A DNA stretch of 64,000 nucleotides from Tropicibacter sp. Alg240-R139 (lineage in GTDB: Bacteria; Pseudomonadota; Alphaproteobacteria; Rhodobacterales; Rhodobacteraceae): NCBI RefSeq assembly GCF_900537075.1, contig NZ_UNRA01000001.1, positions 1,264,191 to 1,328,190 of the forward strand, written 5' to 3'. This document shows positions 1 to 8,438 of this stretch, piece by piece. A program made the translations under genes and the position numbers. The notes below the pieces were generated by a model, which worked only from the letters and a program-made list of their open reading frames with translations, was not told the origin of the DNA and did not search any database. Within the stretch, counting starts at the first letter, position 1; each line of letters opens with the position of its first letter.

Positions 1-453
1 CTTTGTGCTGCCTTGGTTGCCTTTCTGTTTGCACCGATTGCTGCATCGGCTGTGGAACCTGATGAGGTTCTGGATGATCCGGTGCTGGAGCAGCGCGCGC
101 GCGATCTGAGCCAAGGGTTGCGCTGCCTAGTCTGCCGCAACGAGAGCATTGATGAAAGCAACGCCGATTTGGCGCGCGATCTGCGGTTGTTGGTGCGCGA
201 ACGGCTTGTGGCGGGCGATAGCGACGAAGACGCAATAGACTTCATTGTTGCCCGCTATGGTGAATATGTACTGCTGAAACCCACTGTTACGGGGGCCAAT
301 TGGCTGTTGTGGGCTGCAGGGCCGATCATGTTGTTGATCGCTGCAGGTGTTGGATTCATCTATCTGCGTGGGCGGTCACGGGCCGCACCCACGCCTGAAG
401 AAAAGCTAAGCGACAGCGAAGTGGCGCGGTTGAAAGAAATTCTCGACGATTGA
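1..453 (+). CDS. ccmH: Cytochrome c-type biogenesis protein CcmH (5' end outside window)
   Basis: The gene runs in from the left edge, so the true start is not visible. The first visible residues form the end of a hydrophobic signal segment closing in ASA. They are followed by a periplasmic helical domain with the thiol motif CLVC at about residues 42-45 of the visible reading frame and the typical RNES continuation. A second membrane segment (WLLWAAGPIMLLIAAGVGF) and a short charged cytoplasmic tail end the protein. CcmH keeps the apocytochrome CXXCH cysteines reduced for haem ligation in the system I maturation complex. The family and the motif are clear. The rest of a ccm operon would lie upstream of this window. 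Confidence 0.93.
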   Translation, partial: LCAALVAFLFAPIAASAVEPDEVLDDPVLEQRARDLSQGLRCLVCRNESIDESNADLARDLRLLVRERLVAGDSDEDAIDFIVARYGEYVLLKPTVTGANWLLWAAGPIMLLIAAGVGFIYLRGRSRAAPTPEEKLSDSEVARLKEILDD

Positions 454-528
454 CGCGCCGTCCTCCTTTTCACACGGGCGCGCTTGGGTCAGGCTGTGCC
501 AAAACCTGCACAAGTGAAGGCTATAGTC

Positions 529-1305
529 ATGGAATATCAAACCATCACGCTCGAAATCACTGACGGTCTGGCTGTTCTGACCCTCAATCGCCCTGAAAAG
601 ATGAACTCGCTCACTACGCAGATGCGGGCCGAGATCACCTATGCCATGCGCGAGGCTGCCAAGACGGCGCGCGCCATCGTGTTGACCGGGGCTGGCGGGG
701 CCTTTTGCACGGGGCAGGATCTGGGTGACGCTGGTTCATCTGGCAAGATCGACCTCGAACGGACATTGCGCGACGAATACAATCCGATGCTTGAGGCGGT
801 GTATGACTGCCCGGTACCGACAATTGCTGCTGTCAATGGCCCGGCCGCGGGTGCTGGTGCAAACCTCGCGCTTTGCGCCGATGTCGTGATCGCTACTGAA
901 AGTGCATACTTCTTGCAAGCGTTTTCCCGTATCGGACTTATGCCTGACGCCGGTGGAACCTGGTTCATGCCACGTCAGATGGGGATGGCCAAAGCAATGG
1001 GGGCGGCACTGTTTGCTGACAAGATCTCTGCCCGTCAGGCCGATGATTGGGGCATGATTTGGGAAGCTGTCTCGGACGATACTTTTGATGCCCATTGGCG
1101 CAAGCGTGCGGCGAGCTTGGCGACGGGGCCAACAGCGGCCTATGGCGCGATCAAGACTGCGATCCGGGGCACGTTTGATAACAACTTGACGGATCAGCTG
1201 AATCGCGAGGCGCATTTGCAAGGCGAATGCGGCCGGACACGCGATTTTCAGGAGGGTGTTGTGGCCTTTACCCAAAAACGACCGGCCGAGTTCGAAGGCC
1301 GCTGA
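529..1305 (+). CDS. Enoyl-CoA hydratase/isomerase family protein, PaaG-like
   Basis: A 258-residue crotonase-fold protein. The start at 529 gives the usual N-terminus MEYQTITLEI; an upstream TTG at 484 would add residues that do not resemble the family. The oxyanion-hole segments are visible: AFCTGQDL in the N-terminal half, then NGPAAGAGANLALCAD. The GLMPDAGGTWFMPR stretch is characteristic of PaaG, the ring-1,2-epoxyphenylacetyl-CoA isomerase of phenylacetate breakdown. No other paa genes are present, so a general enoyl-CoA hydratase role cannot be excluded. It follows ccmH by about 75 bases on the same strand. A repeat element begins five bases after its stop codon. Confidence 0.85.
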   Translation: MEYQTITLEITDGLAVLTLNRPEKMNSLTTQMRAEITYAMREAAKTARAIVLTGAGGAFCTGQDLGDAGSSGKIDLERTLRDEYNPMLEAVYDCPVPTIAAVNGPAAGAGANLALCADVVIATESAYFLQAFSRIGLMPDAGGTWFMPRQMGMAKAMGAALFADKISARQADDWGMIWEAVSDDTFDAHWRKRAASLATGPTAAYGAIKTAIRGTFDNNLTDQLNREAHLQGECGRTRDFQEGVVAFTQKRPAEFEGR

Positions 1306-1309
1306 GGTC

Positions 1310-1361
1310 GGGCTGGGGCGCTGCCCCAGACCCCGGGATATTTTTGGCAAGAAGAATGAAG
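1310..1361 (+). repeat. Post-stop intergenic repeat, copy A
   Basis: Begins a few bases after the paaG-like stop. It has a GC hairpin (GGGGC / GCCCC) and then the conserved tail CCCGGGATATTTTTGGC followed by AAGAAGAATGAAG. Related elements occur at 7931-7998 and 28014-28080, each directly after a stop codon and in the same orientation as the gene before it. Confidence 0.6.
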
Positions 1362-1391
1362 GGAGCGCCGCGTGACGCTCCCGTTTTTTTT
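1361..1391. terminator. Rho-independent terminator between convergent genes
   Basis: Perfect 7-bp stem GGGAGCG (1361-1367) / CGCTCCC (1376-1382), with GTTTTTTTT following on the plus strand. It lies between the convergent paaG-like gene and the methyltransferase gene. It should stop plus-strand transcription; function on the minus strand is less clear because no T-run follows on that side. Confidence 0.8.
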
Positions 1392-1393
1392 GT

Positions 1394-2413
1394 TCAAGCG
1401 CGGCGGCGGCGGCGCGTGCGGCGTTCGGGTGCAGGCTCGTCACCTGTTCCATCGCTGGCCGACGTGAAAGGGCCGAGCGCTTCAGTGATTTGGTCCAGCG
1501 TGGGGCGGTCTCCACGCGGAGTCTCATCCAGAGCAGCGCGCATGGCGCGCAGATGATCGGGCATGGTACCACAGCAGCCGCCAATGACCTTTGCGCCCGA
1601 GTTGCGCGCCATCACAGCGTATTCACCCATCAGGTCCGGCGTGCCGTCATAGTGGATGTGACCGTCAACGTATTTCGGGATGCCGGCATTTCCCTTGGAG
1701 ATGATAGGACGTTCTGTGCCTTGTGCGGCAAAGCCCAAAACAGTGCGCAGGATGTCGGACGCGCCGGTGCCGCAATTGGCGCCAAACGCTAGCGGCGCGT
1801 TGGGTAGTTTTTCGACCAGTTGAACTAGATCAGCCGAGGTCACGCCCATCATGGTGCGGCCCGCTGTATCAAAGCTCATGGTGCCGGCCCAAGGCATGTC
1901 CGCCAGGGCAAAGGCTTCGGCAGCTGCGCGGTATTCTTCGGGGGCCGAGATCGTCTCGAGCCACAGAATGTCAACGCCGCCCTCTTTCAGACCCTCGGCC
2001 TGTTCGTGGAACATCTCAACCGCGGCTGCGTGGCTCAACGAACCGACGGGCTCCATGATTTCACCTGTCGGGCCAACCGAGCCTGCAACGATGATCTTGC
2101 GACCTGCCTTGTCTGCAACCTCGCGTCCCAATTCAGCGCCCGCTCGGTTCAACTCACGCACGCGACCTTGGGCATCATGAAGTTTCAGGCGCGCTGAGGT
2201 GCCACCAAAAGTATTGGTCAGGAACATGTCGCTGCCCGCATCGACCGAGCCCTGATAGAGCGCGCGGATCTTGGCAGGCTCGTCTATGTTCCACAGTTCG
2301 GGCGCATCGCCGGACTGAAGGCCCATGTTGAACAGGTTGGTGCCGGTCGCGCCATCGGCAAGGATGACATCGTGGCTTTCCAGCATGGCGGAGAACGCAT
2401 TGGTCATGGTCAT
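1394..2413 (-). CDS. bmt: Homocysteine S-methyltransferase family protein (betaine-homocysteine methyltransferase type)
   Basis: A 339-residue protein of the zinc-dependent homocysteine S-methyltransferase family. It transfers a methyl group, probably from glycine betaine or a related methylated compound, to homocysteine to give methionine. The DGATGTNL N-terminal motif, the GANCGTG motif and the GGCCGT motif carrying the zinc-binding cysteines are all present. The C-terminus ends in an Arg-rich tail (RRTRRRRRA). ATG at 2413 and a second in-frame ATG at 2407 are both possible starts. The gene lies downstream of the zeta-inhibitor gene, separated by a strong hairpin. The methyl donor is inferred from the family and from the osmolyte-rich life of this group. 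Confidence 0.85.
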   Translation of the reverse strand: MTMTNAFSAMLESHDVILADGATGTNLFNMGLQSGDAPELWNIDEPAKIRALYQGSVDAGSDMFLTNTFGGTSARLKLHDAQGRVRELNRAGAELGREVADKAGRKIIVAGSVGPTGEIMEPVGSLSHAAAVEMFHEQAEGLKEGGVDILWLETISAPEEYRAAAEAFALADMPWAGTMSFDTAGRTMMGVTSADLVQLVEKLPNAPLAFGANCGTGASDILRTVLGFAAQGTERPIISKGNAGIPKYVDGHIHYDGTPDLMGEYAVMARNSGAKVIGGCCGTMPDHLRAMRAALDETPRGDRPTLDQITEALGPFTSASDGTGDEPAPERRTRRRRRA

Positions 2414-2455
2414 GTTCCTGAAAAGAGGGGGCCGGAATCCAGGCCCGAAAATACA

Positions 2456-2484
2456 GACACCCCGTCTCTCATGAACGGGGTGTC
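2456..2484 (-). terminator. Hairpin between the zeta inhibitor gene and bmt
   Basis: Perfect 10-bp stem GACACCCCGT (2456-2465) / ACGGGGTGTC (2475-2484) with a 9-base loop. Read on the minus strand it is followed by TGTATTTTC, a weak T-tract. It probably terminates transcription of the upstream 2539-2856 gene, or works as an attenuator before bmt. No recognisable SAM or SAH riboswitch consensus was found here. Confidence 0.6.
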
Positions 2485-2538
2485 AAATCAAATTCATAAA
2501 ACTCATGAAGATCATGAGCCGGTGTCAGATGACGCGTC

Positions 2539-2856
2539 TTAGTCGGCTTCGCTCATGATCTGTGCCTGGGCTTCGGGCAGCAGCTCGGCCATCTTGGCGC
2601 GAATGGCGTCAGCGTCAGCGATGCCGTTCAAATCAGCCTCGACTTTGCGCACGACATCTTCGTGGCCAGCTTCTTCGAAATCCGACAGAACAACGGTTTT
2701 TGCATACTCGTCCGCATCTGCGCCGGATTTTCCCATCAGTTCGGCTGCCCAAAGACCCACCATCTTGTTGCGGCGTGCGACTGCTTTGAATTGCATCTCT
2801 TCATCATGCGCGAACTTGTTTTCAAACGCATTTTCACGATCGTCGAATGTGCTCAT
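2539..2856 (-). CDS. F1F0-ATP synthase zeta inhibitor (DUF1476 family)
   Basis: A 105-residue soluble, charged protein beginning MSTFDDRENAFENKFAHDEE. This closely resembles the zeta subunit characterised in Paracoccus denitrificans, which blocks reverse rotation of F1 by inserting its N-terminal segment into the catalytic interface. ATVs in the upstream reading frame (to 2913) do not fit the family; the chosen start has an AAAGGG-type ribosome site before it. The conserved helices ARRNKMVGLWAAELMG and VLSDFEEAGHEDV are visible. It is divergent from purC. The ATP synthase genes themselves are not in the window. Confidence 0.85.
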   Translation of the reverse strand: MSTFDDRENAFENKFAHDEEMQFKAVARRNKMVGLWAAELMGKSGADADEYAKTVVLSDFEEAGHEDVVRKVEADLNGIADADAIRAKMAELLPEAQAQIMSEAD

Positions 2857-2936
2857 TGGGTAGGCCCTTTTGTCAGTAAAACCGTTGATCAACATATGAC
2901 GCCGGACAATCATATCTGCAAGAGGGCGCGCCCAAC

Positions 2937-2965
2937 TTGCGACACTGCGGCGCTTGCACTATGAG
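2937..2965 (+). promoter_or_regulatory. Candidate housekeeping promoter for purC
   Basis: TTGCGA at 2937-2942 and TATGAG at 2960-2965 are separated by exactly 17 bases. They sit about 52 bases upstream of the purC start, in the intergenic region divergent with the zeta inhibitor gene. Assigned by matching the sigma70 consensus only. Confidence 0.45.
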
Positions 2966-3016
2966 AGCCCCAAAGCGGGGGGACTCATTTCCCCACACAT
3001 CCTGGAAAGGTTGCCC

Positions 3017-3778
3017 ATGGCACGTCGCAAGAAGATCTACGAAGGCAAAGCCAAAACCCTGTATGAAGGTCCCGAGCCGGGCACCATCGTACAGTACTTC
3101 AAGGATGACGCCACCGCATTTAATGCCGAGAAAAAAGACGTGATCGACGGCAAGGGGGTTCTGAACAACCTGCTGAGCGAATACTTCATGGTGGGTTTGG
3201 GGCAGGTTGGCGTGCCGACGCACTTCCTCAAGCGCCTCAACATGCGCGAGCAACTGGTGCGCTCGTGTGAAATCGTGCCACTGGAAGTGATCGTGCGCAA
3301 CTATGCGGCGGGCACCATGTCCAAGCGTCTTGGCATCGATGAGGGCACGCAGCTGCCGCGCCCGATTGTTGAATACTGTTACAAGGACGATAGCCTTGGT
3401 GATCCGCTGGTCACCGAAGAGCACATTGCCGCCTTTGGGTGGGCCAGCCAGCAGGACATGGACGACATCCTGAGCCTGGCGCTGCGTGTGAACGATTTCC
3501 TGTCGGGCATCATGTACGGCGTTGGCATCAAGCTGGTCGATTTCAAAATTGAAATTGGCCGCATCTATGATGGCGATTTCCAGCGTCTTGTGGTTGCTGA
3601 CGAGATCAGCCCGGACAGCTGCCGCTTGTGGGACATGGAGACCAACCAAAAGCTGGACAAGGACGTGTTCCGCCGCGATTTGGGTAGCCTGACGGATGCC
3701 TATTCCGAAGTGGCACGCCGTTTGGGCCTGATGCCGAACAATCCGGCCTCGATCACCAAGCCGACACTGATCAACTGA
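3017..3778 (+). CDS. purC: Phosphoribosylaminoimidazole-succinocarboxamide synthase (SAICAR synthetase)
   Basis: A 253-residue enzyme that joins CAIR and aspartate using ATP in de novo purine synthesis. The [13 protein letters not shown]-terminus, the [16 protein letters not shown] motif, the [12 protein letters not shown] motif and [13 protein letters not shown] are all intact. The ATG at 3017 has GGAAAGG six bases upstream. An upstream start at 2954 would extend into the promoter region. The gene heads a purC-purS-purQ run on the same strand, with an 86-base gap to purS. The purL partner is not in the window. Confidence 0.96.
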   Translation: MARRKKIYEGKAKTLYEGPEPGTIVQYFKDDATAFNAEKKDVIDGKGVLNNLLSEYFMVGLGQVGVPTHFLKRLNMREQLVRSCEIVPLEVIVRNYAAGTMSKRLGIDEGTQLPRPIVEYCYKDDSLGDPLVTEEHIAAFGWASQQDMDDILSLALRVNDFLSGIMYGVGIKLVDFKIEIGRIYDGDFQRLVVADEISPDSCRLWDMETNQKLDKDVFRRDLGSLTDAYSEVARRLGLMPNNPASITKPTLIN

Positions 3779-3864
3779 ACTTTTCGCCTCGTTGAGGCGA
3801 CGAACGAGACAACAAGATGAAGCCTGAACAAGGGTTTCGAACCTGAGCCAAAGGACGACGCGAC

Positions 3865-4098
3865 ATGAAAGCACGGGTGCATGTAATGCTGAAAAACGGG
3901 GTTCTGGACCCGCAGGGTGAGGCCGTGCGCCACGCGTTGGGTGCCATGGGCTTTGACAAGGTCGAAGGCGTGCGTCAGGGCAAGGTGATTGACCTGGACT
4001 TGGTCGACGGCGCAACCGAAGCGGATGTGACGGACATGTGCGAAAAACTGCTGGCCAACACCGTGATCGAATCCTACAGCATCGAGATGCAGGGATGA
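3865..4098 (+). CDS. purS: Phosphoribosylformylglycinamidine synthase subunit PurS
   Basis: A 77-residue small subunit of the three-part FGAM synthase (PurS, PurQ and PurL). It begins [18 protein letters not shown] and contains the conserved [11 protein letters not shown] strand. PurS bridges the glutaminase PurQ and the synthase PurL and is thought to help ammonia channelling. Its stop codon overlaps the purQ start by four bases (ATGA), so the two are translationally coupled. Confidence 0.96.
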   Translation: MKARVHVMLKNGVLDPQGEAVRHALGAMGFDKVEGVRQGKVIDLDLVDGATEADVTDMCEKLLANTVIESYSIEMQG

Positions 4099-4763
4099 AG
4101 GCGGCGGTTGTAGTCTTCCCGGGTTCGAACTGTGACCGCGATCTGGCGGTTGCGTTTGAGCAGGCGGGTTTTGATGTCTCGATGGTCTGGCACAAGGACG
4201 ACGCTTTGCCCGAAGGCATGGATATCGTTGGCGTGCCGGGCGGGTTTTCGTATGGCGACTACCTGCGCTGCGGCGCGATAGCTGCGCAATCGCCGATTTG
4301 CAAAGCTGTGGCTGCGCATACCGAACGTGGCGGTTATGCATTCGGGGTTTGCAACGGATTTCAGGTGCTGACCGAGACCGGCATCCTGCCCGGCGCGCTG
4401 CTGCGCAATGCAGGGTTGAAATACATCTGCAAGACCGTCGGCCTGAAAGTTGAAACCAGCGACAGCGCCTTTACCGAAGGCTACAACGCGGGCGATGTGA
4501 TCGGCATTCCGATCGCGCACCACGACGGCAACTACTTTGCCGATGACGAAACGCTAGCGGCGCTGCGTGATCAGGACCGGATCGCCTTCACCTACGCTGA
4601 GAACCCCAATGGCTCCCGCGATGACATCGCAGGCATCCTGTCAGAAAACCGTCGCGTGCTTGGTATGATGCCACACCCGGAACGGGCGGCGGACGAAGGC
4701 CATGGCGGCACTGACGGAACAGCGCTCTTTCGCGCATTGGCGGGCGTGCTGACGCCGGCTTGA
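4095..4763 (+). CDS. purQ: Phosphoribosylformylglycinamidine synthase glutaminase subunit PurQ
   Basis: A 222-residue class I glutamine amidotransferase that supplies ammonia to PurL. The catalytic nucleophile is Cys86 in FGVCNGFQ, and His194 and Glu196 in MMPHPE complete the triad. The GSNCDRD N-terminal motif is typical of PurQ. The start at 4095 overlaps the purS stop. The reading frame opens earlier (4038) but that extension lies inside purS. A hairpin directly after the gene overlaps the next start codon. Confidence 0.96.
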   Translation: MKAAVVVFPGSNCDRDLAVAFEQAGFDVSMVWHKDDALPEGMDIVGVPGGFSYGDYLRCGAIAAQSPICKAVAAHTERGGYAFGVCNGFQVLTETGILPGALLRNAGLKYICKTVGLKVETSDSAFTEGYNAGDVIGIPIAHHDGNYFADDETLAALRDQDRIAFTYAENPNGSRDDIAGILSENRRVLGMMPHPERAADEGHGGTDGTALFRALAGVLTPA

Positions 4764-4773
4764 CTTGAGTAGA

Positions 4774-4800
4774 TGGCCCCGTGCGCGTAGCGTGGGGCCA
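4774..4800 (+). promoter_or_regulatory. Stem-loop covering the dctB translation start region
   Basis: TGGCCCC (4774-4780) pairs perfectly with GGGGCCA (4794-4800). The last base of the stem is the A of the dctB ATG. The purine-rich stretch that would serve as ribosome site (about 4788-4797) lies in the loop and 3' arm. No T-run follows, so it is not an ordinary terminator. Confidence 0.5.
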
Positions 4801-6575
4801 TGAACACCACCCTAGGGAAAACAACGGAACCTGCATTGGCTTGGCCCAGATCCACAGCGGTCAGTTGGCGCGTCCGGCTGGCTTTGGTTGTTTTGCTGGT
4901 GGTGGCGACAGCAACGGTTTGGGTGACCAACCGCCTGCTGACCGACCGTTTCACCGAAAGCACCCGTAACCGGGCCGAGCTGCGCCTAACGCTGTATTCC
5001 GGCAACTTGCTGAGCGAGCTGCGCCGCAACGCCATCGTGCCGCAATTGTTGGCGCGGGACCCAACGCTGATCTCGGCGTTGCAATCCAACGATTTCAGCC
5101 GTTCGACCCAACGGCTTATCTCCTTTGTCGAAGAGATCGGGGCCGCGTCCCTGATGCTGCTTGATGCGGACGGTCGAACCGTGGCCGCAACTGACCGCAA
5201 CCGACTGGGTGAACAGCATCGGGGCGAGGCGCATTTTGTCGATGCGATCCGCGCCAATGCGACTGTGTTCACAGTGCTCCAGCGCGAAGCAGGCGGATAC
5301 AGTTTCACTTATGCGCGGCGACTTGAAGATGGGTCCGAGGTTCTGGGTGTTATCGTGGTCGAAGTTGATCTGGCCAAGTTTGAACGGGCCTGGGCCGGGA
5401 TTTCGGACGCAGTGATGGTGACTGACAGTACTGGTTCCATCATTCTGGCGACCGAACCTCGTTGGCGCGGGTTGAACGAAGACGAAGCACTGCAACGTCA
5501 GACCCCGCAAGGCGCTATTCAGCGCGCTATTCGGGTCACGGCGGATTGGACCGCACTGCCGGCCGACGCATATCTGCAGGGTGAAGCGGTGATGCGGATG
5601 GAAAGCCGCATTCCGTTCCGCGGCTGGCAGATGACGTCTTTTACCACCTATGCCTCGATCCGCGAGCGGGTGAACGGGGTGCTGGCGCTGGAAATCATGG
5701 GATTCGCGATTCTGCTGGCCCTGGCGTTTTATGCGCTCAGCCGAAAGACGGCCGTGCGCATGGCCTTGTTCCAGCGAGAGTCGGCAGAGCTTCGCGCATT
5801 GAACGCACGCCTACAGCGGGAAATTGCTGAACGGGAGCGGGTTCAAAAGACCCTGGAAGTGGCTGAACAAAGCCTTGCCCAAAGCTCCAAACTCGCTGCT
5901 TTGGGCGAGATGTCAGCGGCCGTGAGCCACGAGTTGAACCAGCCGCTTGCGGCGATGAAAACCTATCTGGCGGGCGCCCGTCTGCTGCTGCGTCGAAACC
6001 GTCCAGAAGAGGCGCTGGCAAGCTTTGGACGGATCGACAGTCTGATCGAACGTATGGGCGGCATCACCCGGCAACTCAAGTCTTATGCCCGCAAGGGAGG
6101 GGACATGCTTTCGCCTGTAAACGTGGGGGATGCGCTTGCCGCGAGCTTGTCGATGATGGAGCCGCAGTTGCGTCAACGTCAGGTTCAAATCACCCAAATC
6201 CTGCCCGATGATCAGGTGCAGGTCATGGGGGACCGCCTGCGGATCGAGCAGGTGATGGTGAACCTCTTGCGCAACGCGCTCGACGCCACCAAATCAGTAC
6301 GAGACCCTGAGGTGGAAATCATTCTGGCCGCAGGGGAAACCGCGACGCTGACCGTACGCGACAATGGCCAGGGGATCGAAGATTTTGATGCCCTGTTCGA
6401 GCCGTTCTACACCACCAAGCAGCCAGGTGATGGTGTGGGTCTGGGGCTTGCCATCTCGTCCGGGATCGTAAACGACCTTGGGGGGCGCCTGACGGCGCGT
6501 AACGGACAAAACGGCGGCGCGGTCTTTGAAATGCAGCTGCCGATTTTAGAGGACGGCCTTGAAGCCGCGGAATGA
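4800..6575 (+). CDS. dctB: Sensor histidine kinase, DctB type
   Basis: A 591-residue membrane sensor. One membrane segment lies at about residues 27-43, then a periplasmic PDC/Cache-like domain (about 50-285), a second membrane segment (about 297-316), a coiled-coil linker, the dimerisation domain with phospho-acceptor His377 in AVSHELNQPLAAMKTYL, and a C-terminal HATPase with N, G1 (DNGQGI) and G2 (GVGLGLA) boxes. This layout and the H-box match DctB, which senses C4-dicarboxylates. The downstream gene, 12 bases away, is its DctD-type partner. No dctPQM transporter is in the window, so the ligand is inferred. Confidence 0.88.
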   Translation: MNTTLGKTTEPALAWPRSTAVSWRVRLALVVLLVVATATVWVTNRLLTDRFTESTRNRAELRLTLYSGNLLSELRRNAIVPQLLARDPTLISALQSNDFSRSTQRLISFVEEIGAASLMLLDADGRTVAATDRNRLGEQHRGEAHFVDAIRANATVFTVLQREAGGYSFTYARRLEDGSEVLGVIVVEVDLAKFERAWAGISDAVMVTDSTGSIILATEPRWRGLNEDEALQRQTPQGAIQRAIRVTADWTALPADAYLQGEAVMRMESRIPFRGWQMTSFTTYASIRERVNGVLALEIMGFAILLALAFYALSRKTAVRMALFQRESAELRALNARLQREIAERERVQKTLEVAEQSLAQSSKLAALGEMSAAVSHELNQPLAAMKTYLAGARLLLRRNRPEEALASFGRIDSLIERMGGITRQLKSYARKGGDMLSPVNVGDALAASLSMMEPQLRQRQVQITQILPDDQVQVMGDRLRIEQVMVNLLRNALDATKSVRDPEVEIILAAGETATLTVRDNGQGIEDFDALFEPFYTTKQPGDGVGLGLAISSGIVNDLGGRLTARNGQNGGAVFEMQLPILEDGLEAAE

Positions 6576-6587
6576 CGAGGTATCAGT

Positions 6588-7922
6588 ATGGCACAGGCCA
6601 TGAAAATCGCGATTGTCGACGACGAACAGGATATGCGCCAATCCATCAGTCAGTGGTTGGCCCTGTCGGGATATGACACCGAAACCTTTGGCAGCGCCGA
6701 AGAGGCGCTCAAGGTGCTGGGACCGGATTACCCTGGAATCGTGATTTCGGACATCAAGATGCCCGGAATCGACGGGATGCAGTTCCTCAAGAAACTTATG
6801 GGCTCTGACAGCACACTGCCGGTAATCATGATCACCGGCCATGGTGACGTACCGATGGCGGTCGAGGCGATGCGCGTCGGCGCTTTTGATTTCCTTGAAA
6901 AACCGTTCAATCCCGACCGCATGTCCGAATTGGCCAAACGTGCCACCAATGCGCGGCGTTTGACGTTGGACAACCGGGCATTGCGGCGCGAGCTGAGTGA
7001 TGGCACCCAACTGATGAATAAACTCATCGGCGCCAGCCCGGTGATGGAGCGGTTGAAAGAAGATATTCTGGATCTGGGGCAGGCCGATGGCCATGTTCTG
7101 ATCGATGGCGAAACCGGCACTGGCAAGACGCTCGTGGCCCATGCGCTGCATGCCGTTGGCAGCCGGGCAGGCAAGAGATTTGTTCTGGTGTCTTGTGGCG
7201 CGCTGGAGGAAGAGGCCTTGGCCAAACGCCTCTTTGGTCCAATGCTGCCCGAGGATACGCAATTGCCGGCCGTCGAAGAGGCGCGCGGTGGGACATTGGT
7301 GCTGGAAGACATCGAAGCGCTGAGCGATACGCTGCAGGCCCGCCTGCTGAACGTGATCAACGAACAAGGCACGCCTGCCGAAACCCGGATCATCGCGATT
7401 TCGAACCTTCAAGAAGCTGGTCGCACGTGCGAGGATGCCCTGCGACCGGATCTGTTCTATCGTCTGGCCGCCCTGCGCATCACCATGCCGCCCCTGCGCC
7501 AACGAGGCGAGGATATTCTGTCGCTCTTCACCCGTCTGAGCGAGCAGTTCGCTGATGAATACGGCTGTGAGGCACCACAGGTGTCTGCTCAAGAAGCTGC
7601 ACAATTGTTGCAAGCACCATGGCCGGGCAACGTACGCCAGTTGATCAACATCGCGGAACGGGCGGTGCTGCAGGCGCGGCGCGGCTCGGGCACGATTGCC
7701 TCGCTTCTGATGTCGGATCACGAGGAAATGCAACCGGTGATGACAACCGAAGGCAAGCCCCTAAAAGAGTATGTCGAGGCATTCGAGCGTATGCTGATCG
7801 ACAACACTATGCGCCGCCACAAAGGGTCGATCGCCAGCGTAATGGACGAGCTCTGCCTGCCGCGCCGAACCCTGAACGAAAAGATGGCCAAATACGGCCT
7901 GCAACGGTCAGATTACTTGTGA
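6588..7922 (+). CDS. dctD: DctD-type response regulator lacking the GAFTGA loop
   Basis: A 444-residue NtrC-family regulator. The receiver domain has the acidic pair D11/D12 and phospho-acceptor D55 (ISDIKMPG). An AAA+ domain follows with Walker A GETGTGKT at 174-181 and the PPLRQRGEDI segment, and the C-terminus is a Fis-type helix-turn-helix. The usual GAFTGA loop that contacts sigma54 is missing: only about 16 residues join RLFG to GGTLVLEDIE, and the Walker B acidic pair reads ED rather than DE. It is translated with dctB (GACGAGG ribosome site nine bases upstream). The protein probably works without sigma54, as described for Rhodobacter capsulatus NtrC. Confidence 0.88.
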   Translation: MAQAMKIAIVDDEQDMRQSISQWLALSGYDTETFGSAEEALKVLGPDYPGIVISDIKMPGIDGMQFLKKLMGSDSTLPVIMITGHGDVPMAVEAMRVGAFDFLEKPFNPDRMSELAKRATNARRLTLDNRALRRELSDGTQLMNKLIGASPVMERLKEDILDLGQADGHVLIDGETGTGKTLVAHALHAVGSRAGKRFVLVSCGALEEEALAKRLFGPMLPEDTQLPAVEEARGGTLVLEDIEALSDTLQARLLNVINEQGTPAETRIIAISNLQEAGRTCEDALRPDLFYRLAALRITMPPLRQRGEDILSLFTRLSEQFADEYGCEAPQVSAQEAAQLLQAPWPGNVRQLINIAERAVLQARRGSGTIASLLMSDHEEMQPVMTTEGKPLKEYVEAFERMLIDNTMRRHKGSIASVMDELCLPRRTLNEKMAKYGLQRSDYL

Positions 7923-7930
7923 TTGAACAA

Positions 7931-7998
7931 GAGGGGGCCAGCCCCCTCTGCCGCCCGTGGTGGCATTCCTCCCCGGGAATATTTCAGCACGAAGATGG
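7931..7998 (+). repeat. Post-stop intergenic repeat, copy B
   Basis: Starts nine bases after the dctD stop. It has the hairpin GAGGGGGC / GCCCCCTC (7931-7938 and 7941-7948) and then CCCCGGGAATATTTC, a short divergent stretch and GAAGATGG. It is a diverged relative of the elements at 1310 and 28014. Confidence 0.5.
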
Positions 7999-7999
7999 C

Positions 8000-8438
8000 T
8001 GAAGGTCTGCGCATTATCGGGAAAACTGGTGAAGACGCTTTGACCTATTGTCTTTTCCACAGGTCTGCCTTTATGTTGTCGGGACGGGCTGCGCGTATCG
8101 CGCGTTGTAAGACCCTGATTTGAGATTCGCTGTCTGATCGACTGCGGCAAGACGCCCCGAAGATCCGACAGACCGATTGAGCCCTGAAAAGGGCGCTGTA
8201 GTGCCTTCGCCCCAACGTGGGCGAAAGGAATAAATGGGCAGGTGCCAGGGACAGACCCGGCCTGTCGGAGAAGAACCGCGATGACGCGCGCGCAAGTTTC
8301 GAGAGTTCGGGCAGGGGGCCAATTGGCCAGACCCTGCCGCGCGCCGTTCCATATCGCCCCTACAAGCCATCTCCCCAATCTCACTGGACCGCCTGGACAG
8401 GTCAGGTGCGGTCGATTGCGGCGGTGCACCAAGGTAAC
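8000..8438 (+). other. Long non-coding leader upstream of rne
   Basis: About 440 bases without a convincing gene. It contains a GCCC / GGGC hairpin at 8181-8194 and a stronger CCTTCGCCC / GGGCGAAAGG hairpin at 8204-8228 with one bulged A. The RNase E reading frame stays open back to 8217, but the family N-terminus is at 8439. Long structured leaders are known to mediate RNase E autoregulation in enterobacteria; a similar role here is inference. Confidence 0.45.

Noticed and set aside
2414-2538. Possible SAM- or SAH-sensing riboswitch upstream of bmt
   Set aside because: The hairpins present do not match any SAM-II, SAM-V or SAH consensus that I can recall, and the main stem is better explained as the terminator of the upstream gene.
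6546-7733. Minus-strand 395-codon open frame
   Set aside because: It is antisense to dctD and shows no domain.
8217-8438. N-terminal extension of RNase E back to 8217
   Set aside because: The conserved N-terminus starts at 8439 and the extension has no similarity and lies over leader hairpins.
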